A stretch of DNA of 64,000 nucleotides from JACJVV01 sp047602755 (GCA_047602755.1 JBLKOM010000003.1:62001-126000); one strand, 5' to 3'. Counted from the first letter of the stretch, positions 16,836-26,471 are shown. A program made the numbers and translations. The notes: generated by a model from the letters alone, not told the origin.

Positions 16836-17159
16836 TTAATCACGTTTCAAGAAAAAATAATCAAACCATATAAGACCCAATAATAAAACTAAAGCTTGGG
16901 TTGCAGTACCAATAAAAATCAGTACAAAAACAAATAATGCAATAAATAACTTTGCTAAACAAGTAGGACATGTCCATCCATGAGAAGCAAGAACAAATAA
17001 ACGATGTATCAAATAAATACCTAATGCTGCCCTTAATAAATAACTAAATCCCATTAAAGATAGAACTATAATTATTGTTATTATTATATATAGTACAAGC
17101 TTAAAGGTTATTTTAAATGATAAGCCTTTAAATAGCTTTTTTAGCACTTTTTTATTCAT
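16836..17159 (-). CDS. small membrane protein with a CPTC pair
   Basis: The 107-residue protein has a basic N terminus and three hydrophobic helices (about 19-40, 43-56 and 68-95). A short loop between the second and third holds GWTCPTC, which could bind a metal or form a disulfide. It lies 7 bases upstream of the G3E GTPase on the same strand. A role in metal supply together with that GTPase is an inference from position and the cysteine pair; no family is recognised. Confidence 0.55.
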   Translation of the reverse strand: MNKKVLKKLFKGLSFKITFKLVLYIIITIIIVLSLMGFSYLLRAALGIYLIHRLFVLASHGWTCPTCLAKLFIALFVFVLIFIGTATQALVLLLGLIWFDYFFLKRD

Positions 17160-17296
17160 GCATCAAGAAAAAACATATTCAATTTAAATATTTTATTGAT
17201 AGTTGTTATCAATAATCAACTCTTAAATAACATTATAAAGTTATAATTTAAACCACTATAACAACATTTATCAACAGTCTTTTATCACTAATTAAG

Positions 17297-19156
17297 ATGA
17301 ACATAAGAAAAGCTACAAAATTAGATTTTGAAACATTATGCGACTTAAGAAAAGAATATCTTAAAGATACAAAAAGAGAACAGAAGATTAAAACATCTGA
17401 TAAAAATATAGAAATATATCTTAGCAGAGACTATAGCACTTTCTTTATAGCATTTGATAAAAATAAAGCAATCGGGTATATACATGGAACAATTGATCCA
17501 AAACCTCAAGAACATGTTCAATCATATATTCAGGATATATTTGTAAAAAAAGAATACAGAAAAAAAGGAATAGGAAAAAAACTTTTAGACAAAATGCACA
17601 ATCATTTCAAAAAAAAAAATACTATCCCAGGATTAAATGTTGATATATTAAATAAATGTGCAATTAAATTTTATCAAAAACAAGGTTATGTTATTAAAGA
17701 GAGAAAAGAAAATATTCTTCATATGATAAAACAAAAAGAAGATATTCCAAAACAAGATAAAAAAATAGTAAAAAAAGTTAGGAATAATACAATACAAGAA
17801 AAAGTAGTAATGGTATATCCTCCGTTTTGTACTCCAGCTAGTCCGCCATATTCTATTACAAGCTTAGGTGCATTTATTAAAAATAATTTTGAAGGAGAAA
17901 TAAAATTAATTGACTTAAATATTTTTTTCCATAAAAAAATATATCCATCATATCATAAATTTTTTAGAGATATAAATAATATTAATGATTTAGATAAATA
18001 TAAAAAAACATCAGATGAATTTTATGAAGTTACAAAAAATGATTACAGTAAAAATAATAGACATGTTCTAGAGGATAAAAGAGTTGATCTCATTGATGAA
18101 TGTTTAAAAGAAATACTAAAACATCAGCCAGATATCGTTGCATTCAGTTTAGTATATAGTAGCCAAGTATTTTATACAAAAGCATTGATTGATAAACTTA
18201 ATGAAAAGAAAATAAAGGTTGTTATTGGTGGACCTGCTGCAAATAAAAAAATAGAATGTGATGCAATATTAAATAATGAAATTGAATTTCTTGAATACTT
18301 AACTAACAAAAAAACTGATCATGATAAACTTAATTTTAAAACTATTCCTGATTTTAGTTGCTATAATAAAGAAGATTATTTTATTCCAAAATTAGTTTAT
18401 CCAATACGTACAAGTTATGCATGTTTTTATGGGCAATGTACTTTTTGTACACATCATGGAAATGAATGTTATATGGAAATAAATTTAGAACACTTTAAAG
18501 AAACAGTCATTAAAAATAAAGCAAAATATTTATTCATCATTGATGATATGATTTCAAGAAAAAGATTATTAGAGATTGCTAAAATACTTAAGCCATTAGA
18601 TGTAAAATGGTTTTGTCAATTAAGACCAACTAATGATTTGTCTAAGGATATATTAGAAACATTATATGAAAGTGGATTAAGAATGGTAATTTGGGGACTT
18701 GAAAGTGCATCTAATCGTCTATTAAAACTAATGAAAAAAGGTACAAATATTGAATGTGCAGAAATAGTTCTTAAAGAAGCAAAGGAAATAGGTATAAAAA
18801 ATGTACTTTATGTGATGTTTGGCTTCCCGACTGAAACAAGAGAAGAATTTTGGATGACGAGAGATTTTCTTGAGAAAAATACAAAGATAATTGATCTAGT
18901 CTCAACATCAGTATTTGGATTACAACAGGGATCTGAAATATATTTTAATCCAGATAAATTTGGTATAAATGAAGTTAATGAAGAAGAAAGAACTTTCCTT
19001 GGGCCTAAAATAACTTATACTACAAAAAGTGAAATGAATCAAAAATTAGCAATAAAACTTCAATCTAGAAGCCAGCATAGAATTTATGCAGTAAATAAAT
19101 ATCCAAGAATGATGAACTTTTTTAGGGAACACATGTTGCTAGTATCTGATAAATGA
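17297..19156 (+). CDS. GNAT acetyltransferase fused to a B12-binding radical SAM enzyme
   Basis: The protein has 619 residues. About 1-150 form a GNAT domain, with the acetyl-CoA loop in YRKKGIGKKLLDK and a terminal FYQKQGYV. A linker follows, then a B12-binding-like domain (about 172-330, VMVYPPFCTPASPPYSI with ILKHQPDIVAFSLVYSS and VVIGGPAAN), then the radical SAM core. The iron-sulfur cysteines are C376, C381 and C384, a CX4CX2C spacing rather than the standard CX3CX2C. Downstream are DDM and GLESASN motifs of the barrel. Such enzymes often methylate or rearrange unactivated carbons. The fusion suggests acetylation and radical chemistry on the same substrate (inference). There is no obvious partner gene on either side. 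Confidence 0.75.
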   Translation: MNIRKATKLDFETLCDLRKEYLKDTKREQKIKTSDKNIEIYLSRDYSTFFIAFDKNKAIGYIHGTIDPKPQEHVQSYIQDIFVKKEYRKKGIGKKLLDKMHNHFKKKNTIPGLNVDILNKCAIKFYQKQGYVIKERKENILHMIKQKEDIPKQDKKIVKKVRNNTIQEKVVMVYPPFCTPASPPYSITSLGAFIKNNFEGEIKLIDLNIFFHKKIYPSYHKFFRDINNINDLDKYKKTSDEFYEVTKNDYSKNNRHVLEDKRVDLIDECLKEILKHQPDIVAFSLVYSSQVFYTKALIDKLNEKKIKVVIGGPAANKKIECDAILNNEIEFLEYLTNKKTDHDKLNFKTIPDFSCYNKEDYFIPKLVYPIRTSYACFYGQCTFCTHHGNECYMEINLEHFKETVIKNKAKYLFIIDDMISRKRLLEIAKILKPLDVKWFCQLRPTNDLSKDILETLYESGLRMVIWGLESASNRLLKLMKKGTNIECAEIVLKEAKEIGIKNVLYVMFGFPTETREEFWMTRDFLEKNTKIIDLVSTSVFGLQQGSEIYFNPDKFGINEVNEEERTFLGPKITYTTKSEMNQKLAIKLQSRSQHRIYAVNKYPRMMNFFREHMLLVSDK

Positions 19157-19161
19157 AACAT

Positions 19162-19169
19162 TTTATAAA
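19162..19169 (+). promoter_or_regulatory. TATA box of the cold-shock gene
   Basis: TTTATAAA, preceded by GAAACA as a possible BRE. A start about 25 bases downstream would leave a leader of roughly 90 bases before the ATG at 19280, long for this genome and typical of cold-shock genes. Confidence 0.5.
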
Positions 19170-19279
19170 CAGAAGCAGTATTTGAATATAATAGAGTGCG
19201 TGAAACTAAATTCTTGTAACATTAGAATTGAGTGTAGAGCAACTTTGATTAAATAAATAAATGAGTGAGAGAAAAAAAC

Positions 19280-19474
19280 ATGAAAGGAACAGTAAAGTTC
19301 TTTAACGGACCAAAAGGTTTTGGCTTTGTCATCGGCGAAGACCAAAAAGAATACTTCGTACATGTAACTGACCTTGAAGAAGGAATGCAGTTAAATGAAA
19401 ATGACGCAGTAACTTTTGATGTTGTTGAAGGAGATCGCGGTCCAAAAGCTGGAAACGTAAAAAAAGAAGAGTAA
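19280..19474 (+). CDS. CspA-like cold-shock domain protein
   Basis: This 64-residue single cold-shock domain has GTVKFFN (3-9), RNP1 as KGFGFV and RNP2 as YFVHVTDL, then the C-terminal GPKAGNV. It binds single-stranded RNA or DNA and is likely an RNA chaperone. I chose the ATG at 19280 because the first strand of the fold starts there; a GTG at 19265 in frame is possible. The codon use is richer in GC than the surrounding genes, as expected for a highly expressed gene. A long leader and a strong T-run terminator frame it as a single-gene unit. Confidence 0.92.
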   Translation: MKGTVKFFNGPKGFGFVIGEDQKEYFVHVTDLEEGMQLNENDAVTFDVVEGDRGPKAGNVKKEE

Positions 19475-19510
19475 GAGTTAAAAATTCTTAGTGCTTTAAT
19501 ACCAAACAAA

Positions 19511-19526
19511 TTTTTTTTATTTTTTT
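19511..19526 (+). terminator. T-run terminator after the cold-shock gene
   Basis: Two runs of T (8 and 6-7) separated by a single A follow the cold-shock stop codon by about 35 bases, matching archaeal oligo-T termination. Confidence 0.5.
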
Positions 19527-19625
19527 ATAATTATATTTATATTAAAATTTACTAAAAATAAATTTCTTACAAAATTAAACAGATAAGAGTAATGTTTATA
19601 AAATATCTATAATCCTATTTTAATA

Positions 19626-20975
19626 ATGAATTATATTAATACACAGTATAATGCAGAAGAACACAAATTAAAGCATTCTCAGACTGGACTTGAAGTTGAA
19701 ATACATTTAATAGATTTAAAAGGAAGTCCTTGTTATAGAGCACAAGAATTAATCGATGAAGTTAAAAGAAGATATCCAGATATCCAAATTGTTAAAGAAT
19801 GTGCAAAAAATTTAATTGAATTTGGTTGTTATCCTGATACAGATACGCATAATCCAATTATGGAAATAATGAATAGTGTACAAAAAACTATAGAAGTTGC
19901 AAAAGAGATGGGAATTTTGTTATACCCTTTTGGAACATACCCTGGGAAATTATTGGTAAATTATTCTGATGGGGGAAAATATGAAGTACAAAAAAAAATC
20001 TATGGTGAGAAAAAATTTGAACTAGCTACAAAAGTTGCTGGATTTCACCATCATCATGTTCTTCCAAAAGGAGTTTTTGATTATGAAAAAAAAGATATAA
20101 AAGTTTTAATTGATAGTAAACTAGGAAGAAGTATGTTAAGTTGTTATAATTTTGAGATTGCTATTGATCCAATCGTTACATTGTTTACTCAATCTTCACC
20201 ATTTATTGAAGGAAAAAGATTAGGAAAGGATTCTAGAATGATTGTTTATAGAGGAGGAAAAAAGTTAGATTACAAAAATGGTTTATATTCTAAATACCAA
20301 CAATTTGGAGGATTACCGCCTTACAAACAAACTGCAACTGATTTAATGAATAGTCTACATCGAAGAAGAGATAAATGGAAAAAATTAATTAAAGATAATG
20401 GAGAAAATCCTGATAAGTTATATCCAAATGAGTTAGATATAGGATGGAATCCAGTTAAACTTAATAAGCATGGAACTATTGAACAAAGAGGAATGGATAT
20501 GAGTTATTTTTCAACAATTGTTCCTGTAACTATAATACTGAGAGAATGTCTTCATAAAATACAACAACATTATCTTGATGTAATCCCTACTGATTTAGGA
20601 ATGACTAAACCTTTTCTTGAACAAAATGGTTTATTATTAATACCACCACATACCCAAGTAAGAAATAATCTTCAGAAAGCATCAGCGTATGAAGGTTTTG
20701 AAAATGAAGAATTAGTTTTATACACAAAAAAATTTTTATCTTTTGCTAAGACAATAACAAATGATTCTTATAAACCATTAATTAAAATTCTTGAGCAAAG
20801 AATCAAAAAAAGAAAATCTGTCTCTGATGAGATAATACAATATGCAAAGAAAAAAGGATTCAGTGATGAATTAAATCAAAAACAGGCTGCAAAGATTGCA
20901 CTTGTTTTTTCAAGAAGGTTTGAGCTTGATCTTCAAAAAACTATAAATTTGCTAAATCAGATAGTAAAGGACTAA
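19626..20975 (+). CDS. GCS2-family carboxylate-amine ligase (glutamate-cysteine ligase-like)
   Basis: The 449-residue cytoplasmic enzyme has GLEVEIHLID (20-29, the first ATP/metal segment of GCS2 ligases), an IEFG strand (about 64-67), a His-rich GFHHHHVLP loop and GTIEQRGMDMS near residue 290. The family joins an amino acid to the gamma carboxyl of glutamate or related acids. It is convergent with, and overlaps by 35 bases, an N-formylglutamate amidohydrolase-like gene, a pairing that suggests one pathway. True glutathione synthesis would need a second enzyme (GshB) that is not in the window, so the product is unknown. Confidence 0.8.
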   Translation: MNYINTQYNAEEHKLKHSQTGLEVEIHLIDLKGSPCYRAQELIDEVKRRYPDIQIVKECAKNLIEFGCYPDTDTHNPIMEIMNSVQKTIEVAKEMGILLYPFGTYPGKLLVNYSDGGKYEVQKKIYGEKKFELATKVAGFHHHHVLPKGVFDYEKKDIKVLIDSKLGRSMLSCYNFEIAIDPIVTLFTQSSPFIEGKRLGKDSRMIVYRGGKKLDYKNGLYSKYQQFGGLPPYKQTATDLMNSLHRRRDKWKKLIKDNGENPDKLYPNELDIGWNPVKLNKHGTIEQRGMDMSYFSTIVPVTIILRECLHKIQQHYLDVIPTDLGMTKPFLEQNGLLLIPPHTQVRNNLQKASAYEGFENEELVLYTKKFLSFAKTITNDSYKPLIKILEQRIKKRKSVSDEIIQYAKKKGFSDELNQKQAAKIALVFSRRFELDLQKTINLLNQIVKD

Positions 20976-21753
20976 TTTTCTCAGCTAAAATTGATTGTGT
21001 TTTCTGAAAATTATCATTATACAATTTCCTATTTGTTTCAAATTCAATACTTTTGTTTTGAGTTAAAGAATCGTAATATACTCGGAAATTACCTCCTTCA
21101 TAAGTAAATGGTTCATTTATTGATACACTATAACCTGCATTTGATAAAACATCAACAAAAGGAGTTGCTTGCGATAAGTCTTTAAAAATAACTATAAAAT
21201 CCTTTCTTGTTTTACCATTCATTATTGGGCGCATACTGTGGCCACTAAATAAATAATTTGTTTGTTTTAAGTAAGGCATTACATGTTCATAAAATGCATG
21301 ATAAAACTCTGCAGCACTTTTTTTATATAAATCTTCATCTTCTGTTGGACGGAAATTTCTTTCAGTTCCTAATGGTGCTTTGTGTAGAAAACATGCATCT
21401 TTGATTGTTCGATTAAGATCGCAAAAATATCTTGAGACATAAACATTAATAAAAATACCACCAAGCTTTAAAAATAAAGGTTTATACAAATTCCCAGTAT
21501 CATGATCTTCCCAATCTCGACGTTCTTCATAAGTATGATAAAAATCAATATCTGGAGGAACATGATGGCCATTATGTATTGTAGCAACTGCTAATTTTGT
21601 GTGATGCAACTTATATATGCACCATCCTCTTAGATTGTAATCTACTTTTACATCAAGAGGCATAGAACGCATATCGTCTAACATAAACTTTTTTAGATCT
21701 TTTTCAATATCTGAATTCTCAACTTCTAGGATTGCTTGTTTTATATCTTTCAT
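20941..21753 (-). CDS. N-formylglutamate amidohydrolase-like protein
   Basis: The 270-residue protein carries the FGase pattern: IHNGHHVPPD (about 59-68), an acidic HTYEERRDWEDHDTG stretch, a DLNR motif and SGHSMRP. These residues form the zinc site of N-formylglutamate deformylases, relatives of zinc carboxypeptidases. The family hydrolyses amide bonds on glutamate-like substrates. It faces the GCS2 ligase, with the two 3' ends overlapping by 35 bases. A joint role in gamma-glutamyl metabolism is inferred. No histidine-degradation genes are present, so a HutG role is unlikely. Confidence 0.75.
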   Translation of the reverse strand: MKDIKQAILEVENSDIEKDLKKFMLDDMRSMPLDVKVDYNLRGWCIYKLHHTKLAVATIHNGHHVPPDIDFYHTYEERRDWEDHDTGNLYKPLFLKLGGIFINVYVSRYFCDLNRTIKDACFLHKAPLGTERNFRPTEDEDLYKKSAAEFYHAFYEHVMPYLKQTNYLFSGHSMRPIMNGKTRKDFIVIFKDLSQATPFVDVLSNAGYSVSINEPFTYEGGNFRVYYDSLTQNKSIEFETNRKLYNDNFQKTQSILAEKISPLLSDLANL

Positions 21754-21831
21754 AATAAATAGAGTAAATAAATGATTAATAAAGTTAATGAAAGTTGATA
21801 ATAAATATGTGTTAAAATTGAAATTTAAAAA

Positions 21832-23004
21832 CTAATAATTCTCTTTAAGAAATCTTACTAAATTATTACATATCTCTGTAGCTTCAGCATGATATTCTCG
21901 CACAGGATCTTTATCATTTCTTGCTAAAATATCTAGAACAATTTCATTTCCTGTTATATTTCTTTGAACTGAACTAGACTTAGTCTTATTTACTTTGAAT
22001 AATATTTTTTCAGGAACTAGATAAAGACTTAATTTTTTTTGAAGCAATGTTAAAACATAAAGTAAACTTTTTGCATTCTTATCTTTCCAATCTTTTGTCA
22101 TTGCAGAGAATGTATTATATAAAATTCTATTAATATTTAGTAGCTCACGAATTTTTTTATTTCCACCATTTTTATCAGAATATACACGACCAACTACAAA
22201 ATTTATAGCCTTACATTTATCTTCAATACTTCTAAGATTTACTACAAAATTTTCTTTTGTTATTTTAAGAGCTTGCTTTGCATCATCTAATTGTTTATGT
22301 AACTGAACTATACGTTCTCGATAATATTTTTTCTTTTTATCAAATTCATCATGTTTAGGTTCTTCTGCTCTTTTGATTTGACTCATCAATTCATTAATAT
22401 ATTTATGAAGATATTCTGTTGTGTCATATTCTCCAATATTTGAAGAAGAATTTTTAACATATTGTTGATATTCATCAACTACTGATTTGTAATAATCTCG
22501 TTCTTGTTCAGATTGCGTTATACGATCAAGGTAAGGAGTTAAATCCATTTCTTTAGAAGGTAGAGGTACTTCTACAGTTTTGATTTGAACATTATCTGAG
22601 CTTTTATTTAATTCTTCTTTTCTACTTTTTGAGTTAAAGGCATGTTTGTTACCCCAAATAAAGAATATACATACAAAAATACCATATGTAAAAATTAAAT
22701 TTAATACTGCCATCATAGGTCCATTAACAACATTAATTTCAGATATAATTCTTGCTTGCCACACAATATAAAATAAACCACTAAAAACTATAGGCAAAAA
22801 TAACACAACTTGCATATTTACATAATCATATTCTATTAACATTACTAAAGCAATCAGTGATAAAAGAATTGAAACAGATGCAATAAACATCCTTACTAAA
22901 GGAGTATCAGTAACAAAAACAAGTAAAAATAAAACCAAGAAATAAAGAATAAAACCAAGCTCAAACGCTCTTTTTTTCCTTATGTGAGTTAAGTCATCAT
23001 GCAT
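21832..23004 (-). CDS. membrane protein with a long coiled-coil cytoplasmic domain
   Basis: I take the ATG at 23004 (390 residues). A longer reading to 23172 would overlap the guaB start and add a poorly conserved hydrophobic tail, so it is less likely. The first 130 residues hold four hydrophobic helices (about 14-32, 35-50, 58-75, 90-112). The remainder is a cytoplasmic region with helices rich in Glu, Gln and Lys (about 155-265), likely a coiled coil, and a compact C-terminal domain. No enzymatic motif is seen and no family is recognised. It is divergent from guaB over about 120 bases. Confidence 0.55.
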   Translation of the reverse strand: MHDDLTHIRKKRAFELGFILYFLVLFLLVFVTDTPLVRMFIASVSILLSLIALVMLIEYDYVNMQVVLFLPIVFSGLFYIVWQARIISEINVVNGPMMAVLNLIFTYGIFVCIFFIWGNKHAFNSKSRKEELNKSSDNVQIKTVEVPLPSKEMDLTPYLDRITQSEQERDYYKSVVDEYQQYVKNSSSNIGEYDTTEYLHKYINELMSQIKRAEEPKHDEFDKKKKYYRERIVQLHKQLDDAKQALKITKENFVVNLRSIEDKCKAINFVVGRVYSDKNGGNKKIRELLNINRILYNTFSAMTKDWKDKNAKSLLYVLTLLQKKLSLYLVPEKILFKVNKTKSSSVQRNITGNEIVLDILARNDKDPVREYHAEATEICNNLVRFLKENY

Positions 23005-23127
23005 ATTGATATCATGAATTAATGAGTTTATAAAGCTTTTGTAACTTCTAGTGACGACAATAATTGTATAAGATATAATAAACAATACAAAATGATTTAA
23101 AATAAAACATTGCTTTAATTTTATTGG

Positions 23128-24630
23128 ATGTTTAAAATGAATAATTGGAATAAAATTTTTTTCAAAAAACATAGATTTGACGCATTAACATATGATGATG
23201 TAACATTTGAACCTGCTTTTAGTGATGTTTTACCCAGCCAAGTCAATTTAGAAACAAGACTATCACGAAATATATCATTAAAAATACCTCTATTAAGTTC
23301 AGATATGGATACAGTAACAGAGTATTTAATGGCAATTGAGATGGCAAAAGCAGGTGGAATAGGCATGCTTTGGAAAACTACTAATATAGAGGAGCAAGAA
23401 GATTGGGTAGATAGAGTAAAACACGCAATGTCTGCAAAAATTGAAAAACCTATAACAATTAATGAAAATCAAAGATTAGAAGATGTTTTAAGTTTATTAA
23501 ATAAATATGCAAATAATTTCTCTACACTTGTAGTCGTTGATAATAATAATAGAGTGACTGGACTTATAACAGATGATAGAACACAATTTGCAGACAGCAT
23601 GGAAAGTAAGATTAAGGATTTCATGTTAGAGGACCCAATAACTCACGTAGGTGATCTTGATACAAATTCTGCTTATGAATTTATGAAAAAGAGAAGAGTT
23701 CCAAAATTACTAATAGTTAATGAAAAGAAAGAATTAGTAAGCATGTATACATGGAAAGATGTGAGAGAAATTATTGAGAACATAAACCCAACTTATAATA
23801 GAGATAAAAAAGGTAGACTAAGAGTTGGAGCAAATATTGGTGTTAATGATATAGAAAGAGCTGAAAGATTACTTTTAAGAGGATGTGATGCATTACTTGT
23901 TGGGACAGCACACGGCTTCTCAGATAATGTAATAAGTACTGTAAAAATGATAAAAGAAGAATTTGCTAATCAATATGAATTTGATATTATTGCTGGAAAT
24001 GTTGCAGGATATGAGGGTGCTAAAGCATTATGTGAAGCAGGGGCTGATGCAATCAAAGTAGGTGTAGGTCCTGGTAGCATATGTACAACAAGAATTGTTG
24101 CAGGTACTGGTGTTCCTCAATTAACTGCCTTATATAATAGTTATAGAGCTGCAAAAGAATTCGATATTCCTGTGATTGCAGATGGAGGAATAAAATATTC
24201 TGGTCATATTGTTAAAGCATTTATTGCAGGAGCAGAAAGTATTATGATAGGAAGTTTATTTGCTGGAACTGATGAAAGTCCTGGCGAAATGATAACTATT
24301 AAGGGTGAAAGATTTATAGAATACCGAGGGATGGGATCTTTAGGTGTAATGGATATATCACAAGGAGCAAAAGAAAGATATGCACAACATAAAAACGATA
24401 AAAGTGTTCCTGAAGGAATAGAAGGAGCAGTTCCATACACAGGGAGAGTTGTTGAGCAAATTGCAAATTTAATTGGTGGACTACGTTCTGGAATGGGTTA
24501 TGCAGGTGCACATTCATTGAAAGAATTACAAGATAAAGCAAATCTATTTAGGGTATCCAGTGAAGGATTACGTGAGAGTCATCCACATGATGTTATAATT
24601 ACAAAAGAAGCTCCAAATTATAAAAGATAA
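23128..24630 (+). CDS. guaB: inosine-5'-monophosphate dehydrogenase
   Basis: The 500-residue enzyme has the full IMPDH layout: an N-terminal barrel start (FDALTYDDVTFEPAFSD), a pair of CBS domains (about residues 105-220) and the catalytic half with GVGPGSICTTR, whose C319 attacks IMP, then GADAIKVG, GMGSLGVM and a flap. It oxidises IMP to XMP with NAD, the first step to GMP. M4 (23137) is an alternative start. It is followed 50 bases later by purA, so the two genes at the IMP branch point, towards GMP and AMP, sit together and are probably co-transcribed. GuaA is not in the window. Confidence 0.95.
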   Translation: MFKMNNWNKIFFKKHRFDALTYDDVTFEPAFSDVLPSQVNLETRLSRNISLKIPLLSSDMDTVTEYLMAIEMAKAGGIGMLWKTTNIEEQEDWVDRVKHAMSAKIEKPITINENQRLEDVLSLLNKYANNFSTLVVVDNNNRVTGLITDDRTQFADSMESKIKDFMLEDPITHVGDLDTNSAYEFMKKRRVPKLLIVNEKKELVSMYTWKDVREIIENINPTYNRDKKGRLRVGANIGVNDIERAERLLLRGCDALLVGTAHGFSDNVISTVKMIKEEFANQYEFDIIAGNVAGYEGAKALCEAGADAIKVGVGPGSICTTRIVAGTGVPQLTALYNSYRAAKEFDIPVIADGGIKYSGHIVKAFIAGAESIMIGSLFAGTDESPGEMITIKGERFIEYRGMGSLGVMDISQGAKERYAQHKNDKSVPEGIEGAVPYTGRVVEQIANLIGGLRSGMGYAGAHSLKELQDKANLFRVSSEGLRESHPHDVIITKEAPNYKR

Positions 24631-24680
24631 ATTATGATAATAATTTAAAACTATACAATATATAATATGAGGTTAATAAA

Positions 24681-26429
24681 ATGAAAAGCGATTTTTTAAA
24701 ACAACAAATGCAAGTTTATGAAGCAATTAAAGATACACCTGTGATTGATGAATTAAACCATGAAAGTGATTTAGAATATATTGTATGTTCTGCTGAAGAT
24801 GTAATTAATCCTATAGTAGAGGATAATCAAATAATAGTTGTTGCAGGAGCATATTTTGGAGATGAAGGTAAAGGAAAAATAACAGATGCAGTTGCACGAC
24901 ATCCTGATATAAAGATAATTGCAAGATTAAATTCTGGAGAAAATGCAGGTCATACTGTTGTTAATGATGGATTAAAATATGTGTTTCATCTTACACCTTC
25001 AGGTATATTAGTGCCTGGTAAAACAAATATTATCGGTCCTGAATGCGTAATGGACCCTATTAGTTATTTCCAGAAAGAAATAAGACAATTATTACATAAT
25101 GGTATAGATTATAAAAATAAATTGTTTATTGGAAATGTACATATAGTTGGGCCACATCACAAGATACTTGATGCTGCATTAAGTAGAAATAATTCTTCAA
25201 CACTCATGGGGATGGCATATGTACATCAATCAAAAGTAAGAAAGCTTGGATTAAGGCTTGATGATTTATTTAATCCAGGAGGAAAAACTGAAGAAAAATT
25301 AGAAAAAGATTTAGATTTATACTCAGCATTGATTGAACATGCTGGAAAAAGTAAAGAGCATATATTATCTCAATTAAATGAATTAAAAAAGAAAAAAAAT
25401 ATTCCACAATATTTATTTGATTTTGTTGAAGCAAAAGACAAAGTTGATTTCATATTATCATTATATGATGAAGAAGTTGTTGATAACGAACATTTTCCTG
25501 AAAGGCGTGATGTAATACATATGCTTAGAGAAAGTCTTAGAGATGGAGGAAAAGCTCTATTTGAATCACCACAATCATATTGGTTATCAAATGCAACAGA
25601 GAAACATTGGGGATCATCAACTTCAGCACAAACACATGCAAATGGTGTTATTGCAAGTTCAGGAATTAATATTTCAAAGTATAAACATTCTGTTATTAAT
25701 GTTGCAAAAACACCTTGTGACTCAAGAGTAGGAATTGGAGCAAATCCATCATCATTCGTACCACAAGATTATTTCTCAAGACAAGGGATAGAAACATTAG
25801 ATGATGAAAGAATAAAAAGTGCAAGTCTTGATTTTGATACTATTCAAAGAATGTATTTTAATTCCATAACAGAAAATGGAATATTAGTTCCTATTAAGTT
25901 TAAAGATGCTAATGGTTTAGAATTTTTAATTTCTGAAGCAATGGCTATAGCTTCATCAATAGAATTTAAAGAAAAAGGTTCAACAACAAATAAACCAAGA
26001 ATTACTGGACTATTTGATTGTGTTGCAGAAACTCAAGTAAATGAAGAACAAGGACCATATCTTGCAATATCTGCAATGGATAGAGGAGATAAATTAGATA
26101 ATGTTGGAATGACTGTTGCTTATATTTTTCATAATCCAAGTGGTATTGCAATTGATTCAAATGGAATAAAATATGAGAATGGACATATCATTAAAATTAA
26201 TGAACCATACCCTTGTGATAATGTCTTACAATATTGCCACCCTATTGTAAAAGTAATGAAAGGATGGAAAAATACTCCAATTAATTTTGAAGAACGTAAT
26301 CCTAATGATCAATTACCTAAAAATGTACAAAGGTTTATTGGAGAAATTGAACATTTCACTGGTTTTACAGCTATTGGAATAGGTAATGGAGTAGATACTA
26401 ATAATATGATTTATTTTAGAAGAAAATAA
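24681..26429 (+). CDS. purA: adenylosuccinate synthetase, enlarged form
   Basis: The 582-residue protein joins IMP and aspartate with GTP to make adenylosuccinate. The P-loop is AYFGDEGKGK (57-66) with the catalytic D61 kept, then NAGHTVV, a KTNIIGPECVMDP strand and SSTSAQTHANGV further on. A long N-terminal extension (about 50 residues) and an insert (about residues 190-270, charged, SALIEHAGKSKEHILSQLNE and neighbours) make it much longer than typical archaeal or bacterial PurA (about 340-430 residues). It follows guaB on the same strand. The insert could form an extra subunit contact or regulatory part (inference). Confidence 0.85.
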   Translation: MKSDFLKQQMQVYEAIKDTPVIDELNHESDLEYIVCSAEDVINPIVEDNQIIVVAGAYFGDEGKGKITDAVARHPDIKIIARLNSGENAGHTVVNDGLKYVFHLTPSGILVPGKTNIIGPECVMDPISYFQKEIRQLLHNGIDYKNKLFIGNVHIVGPHHKILDAALSRNNSSTLMGMAYVHQSKVRKLGLRLDDLFNPGGKTEEKLEKDLDLYSALIEHAGKSKEHILSQLNELKKKKNIPQYLFDFVEAKDKVDFILSLYDEEVVDNEHFPERRDVIHMLRESLRDGGKALFESPQSYWLSNATEKHWGSSTSAQTHANGVIASSGINISKYKHSVINVAKTPCDSRVGIGANPSSFVPQDYFSRQGIETLDDERIKSASLDFDTIQRMYFNSITENGILVPIKFKDANGLEFLISEAMAIASSIEFKEKGSTTNKPRITGLFDCVAETQVNEEQGPYLAISAMDRGDKLDNVGMTVAYIFHNPSGIAIDSNGIKYENGHIIKINEPYPCDNVLQYCHPIVKVMKGWKNTPINFEERNPNDQLPKNVQRFIGEIEHFTGFTAIGIGNGVDTNNMIYFRRK

Positions 26430-26471
26430 GATATTTATTACTATAATAATAATCTAATATTATATTTACAT

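Noticed and set aside
19249..19509. Minus-strand frames opposite the cold-shock gene
   Set aside because: They run antisense across a clear cold-shock gene and have no recognisable motif; they are shadows of it.
23005..23172. Extended N terminus of the coiled-coil membrane protein
   Set aside because: It would overlap the start of guaB and leave no room for the promoters of the two divergent genes.
24681..26429. PurZ-like enzyme for 2-aminoadenine DNA synthesis
   Set aside because: The catalytic aspartate of the GDEGKGK loop (D61) is present; phage PurZ enzymes alter this residue, and guaB next door fits ordinary purine synthesis.
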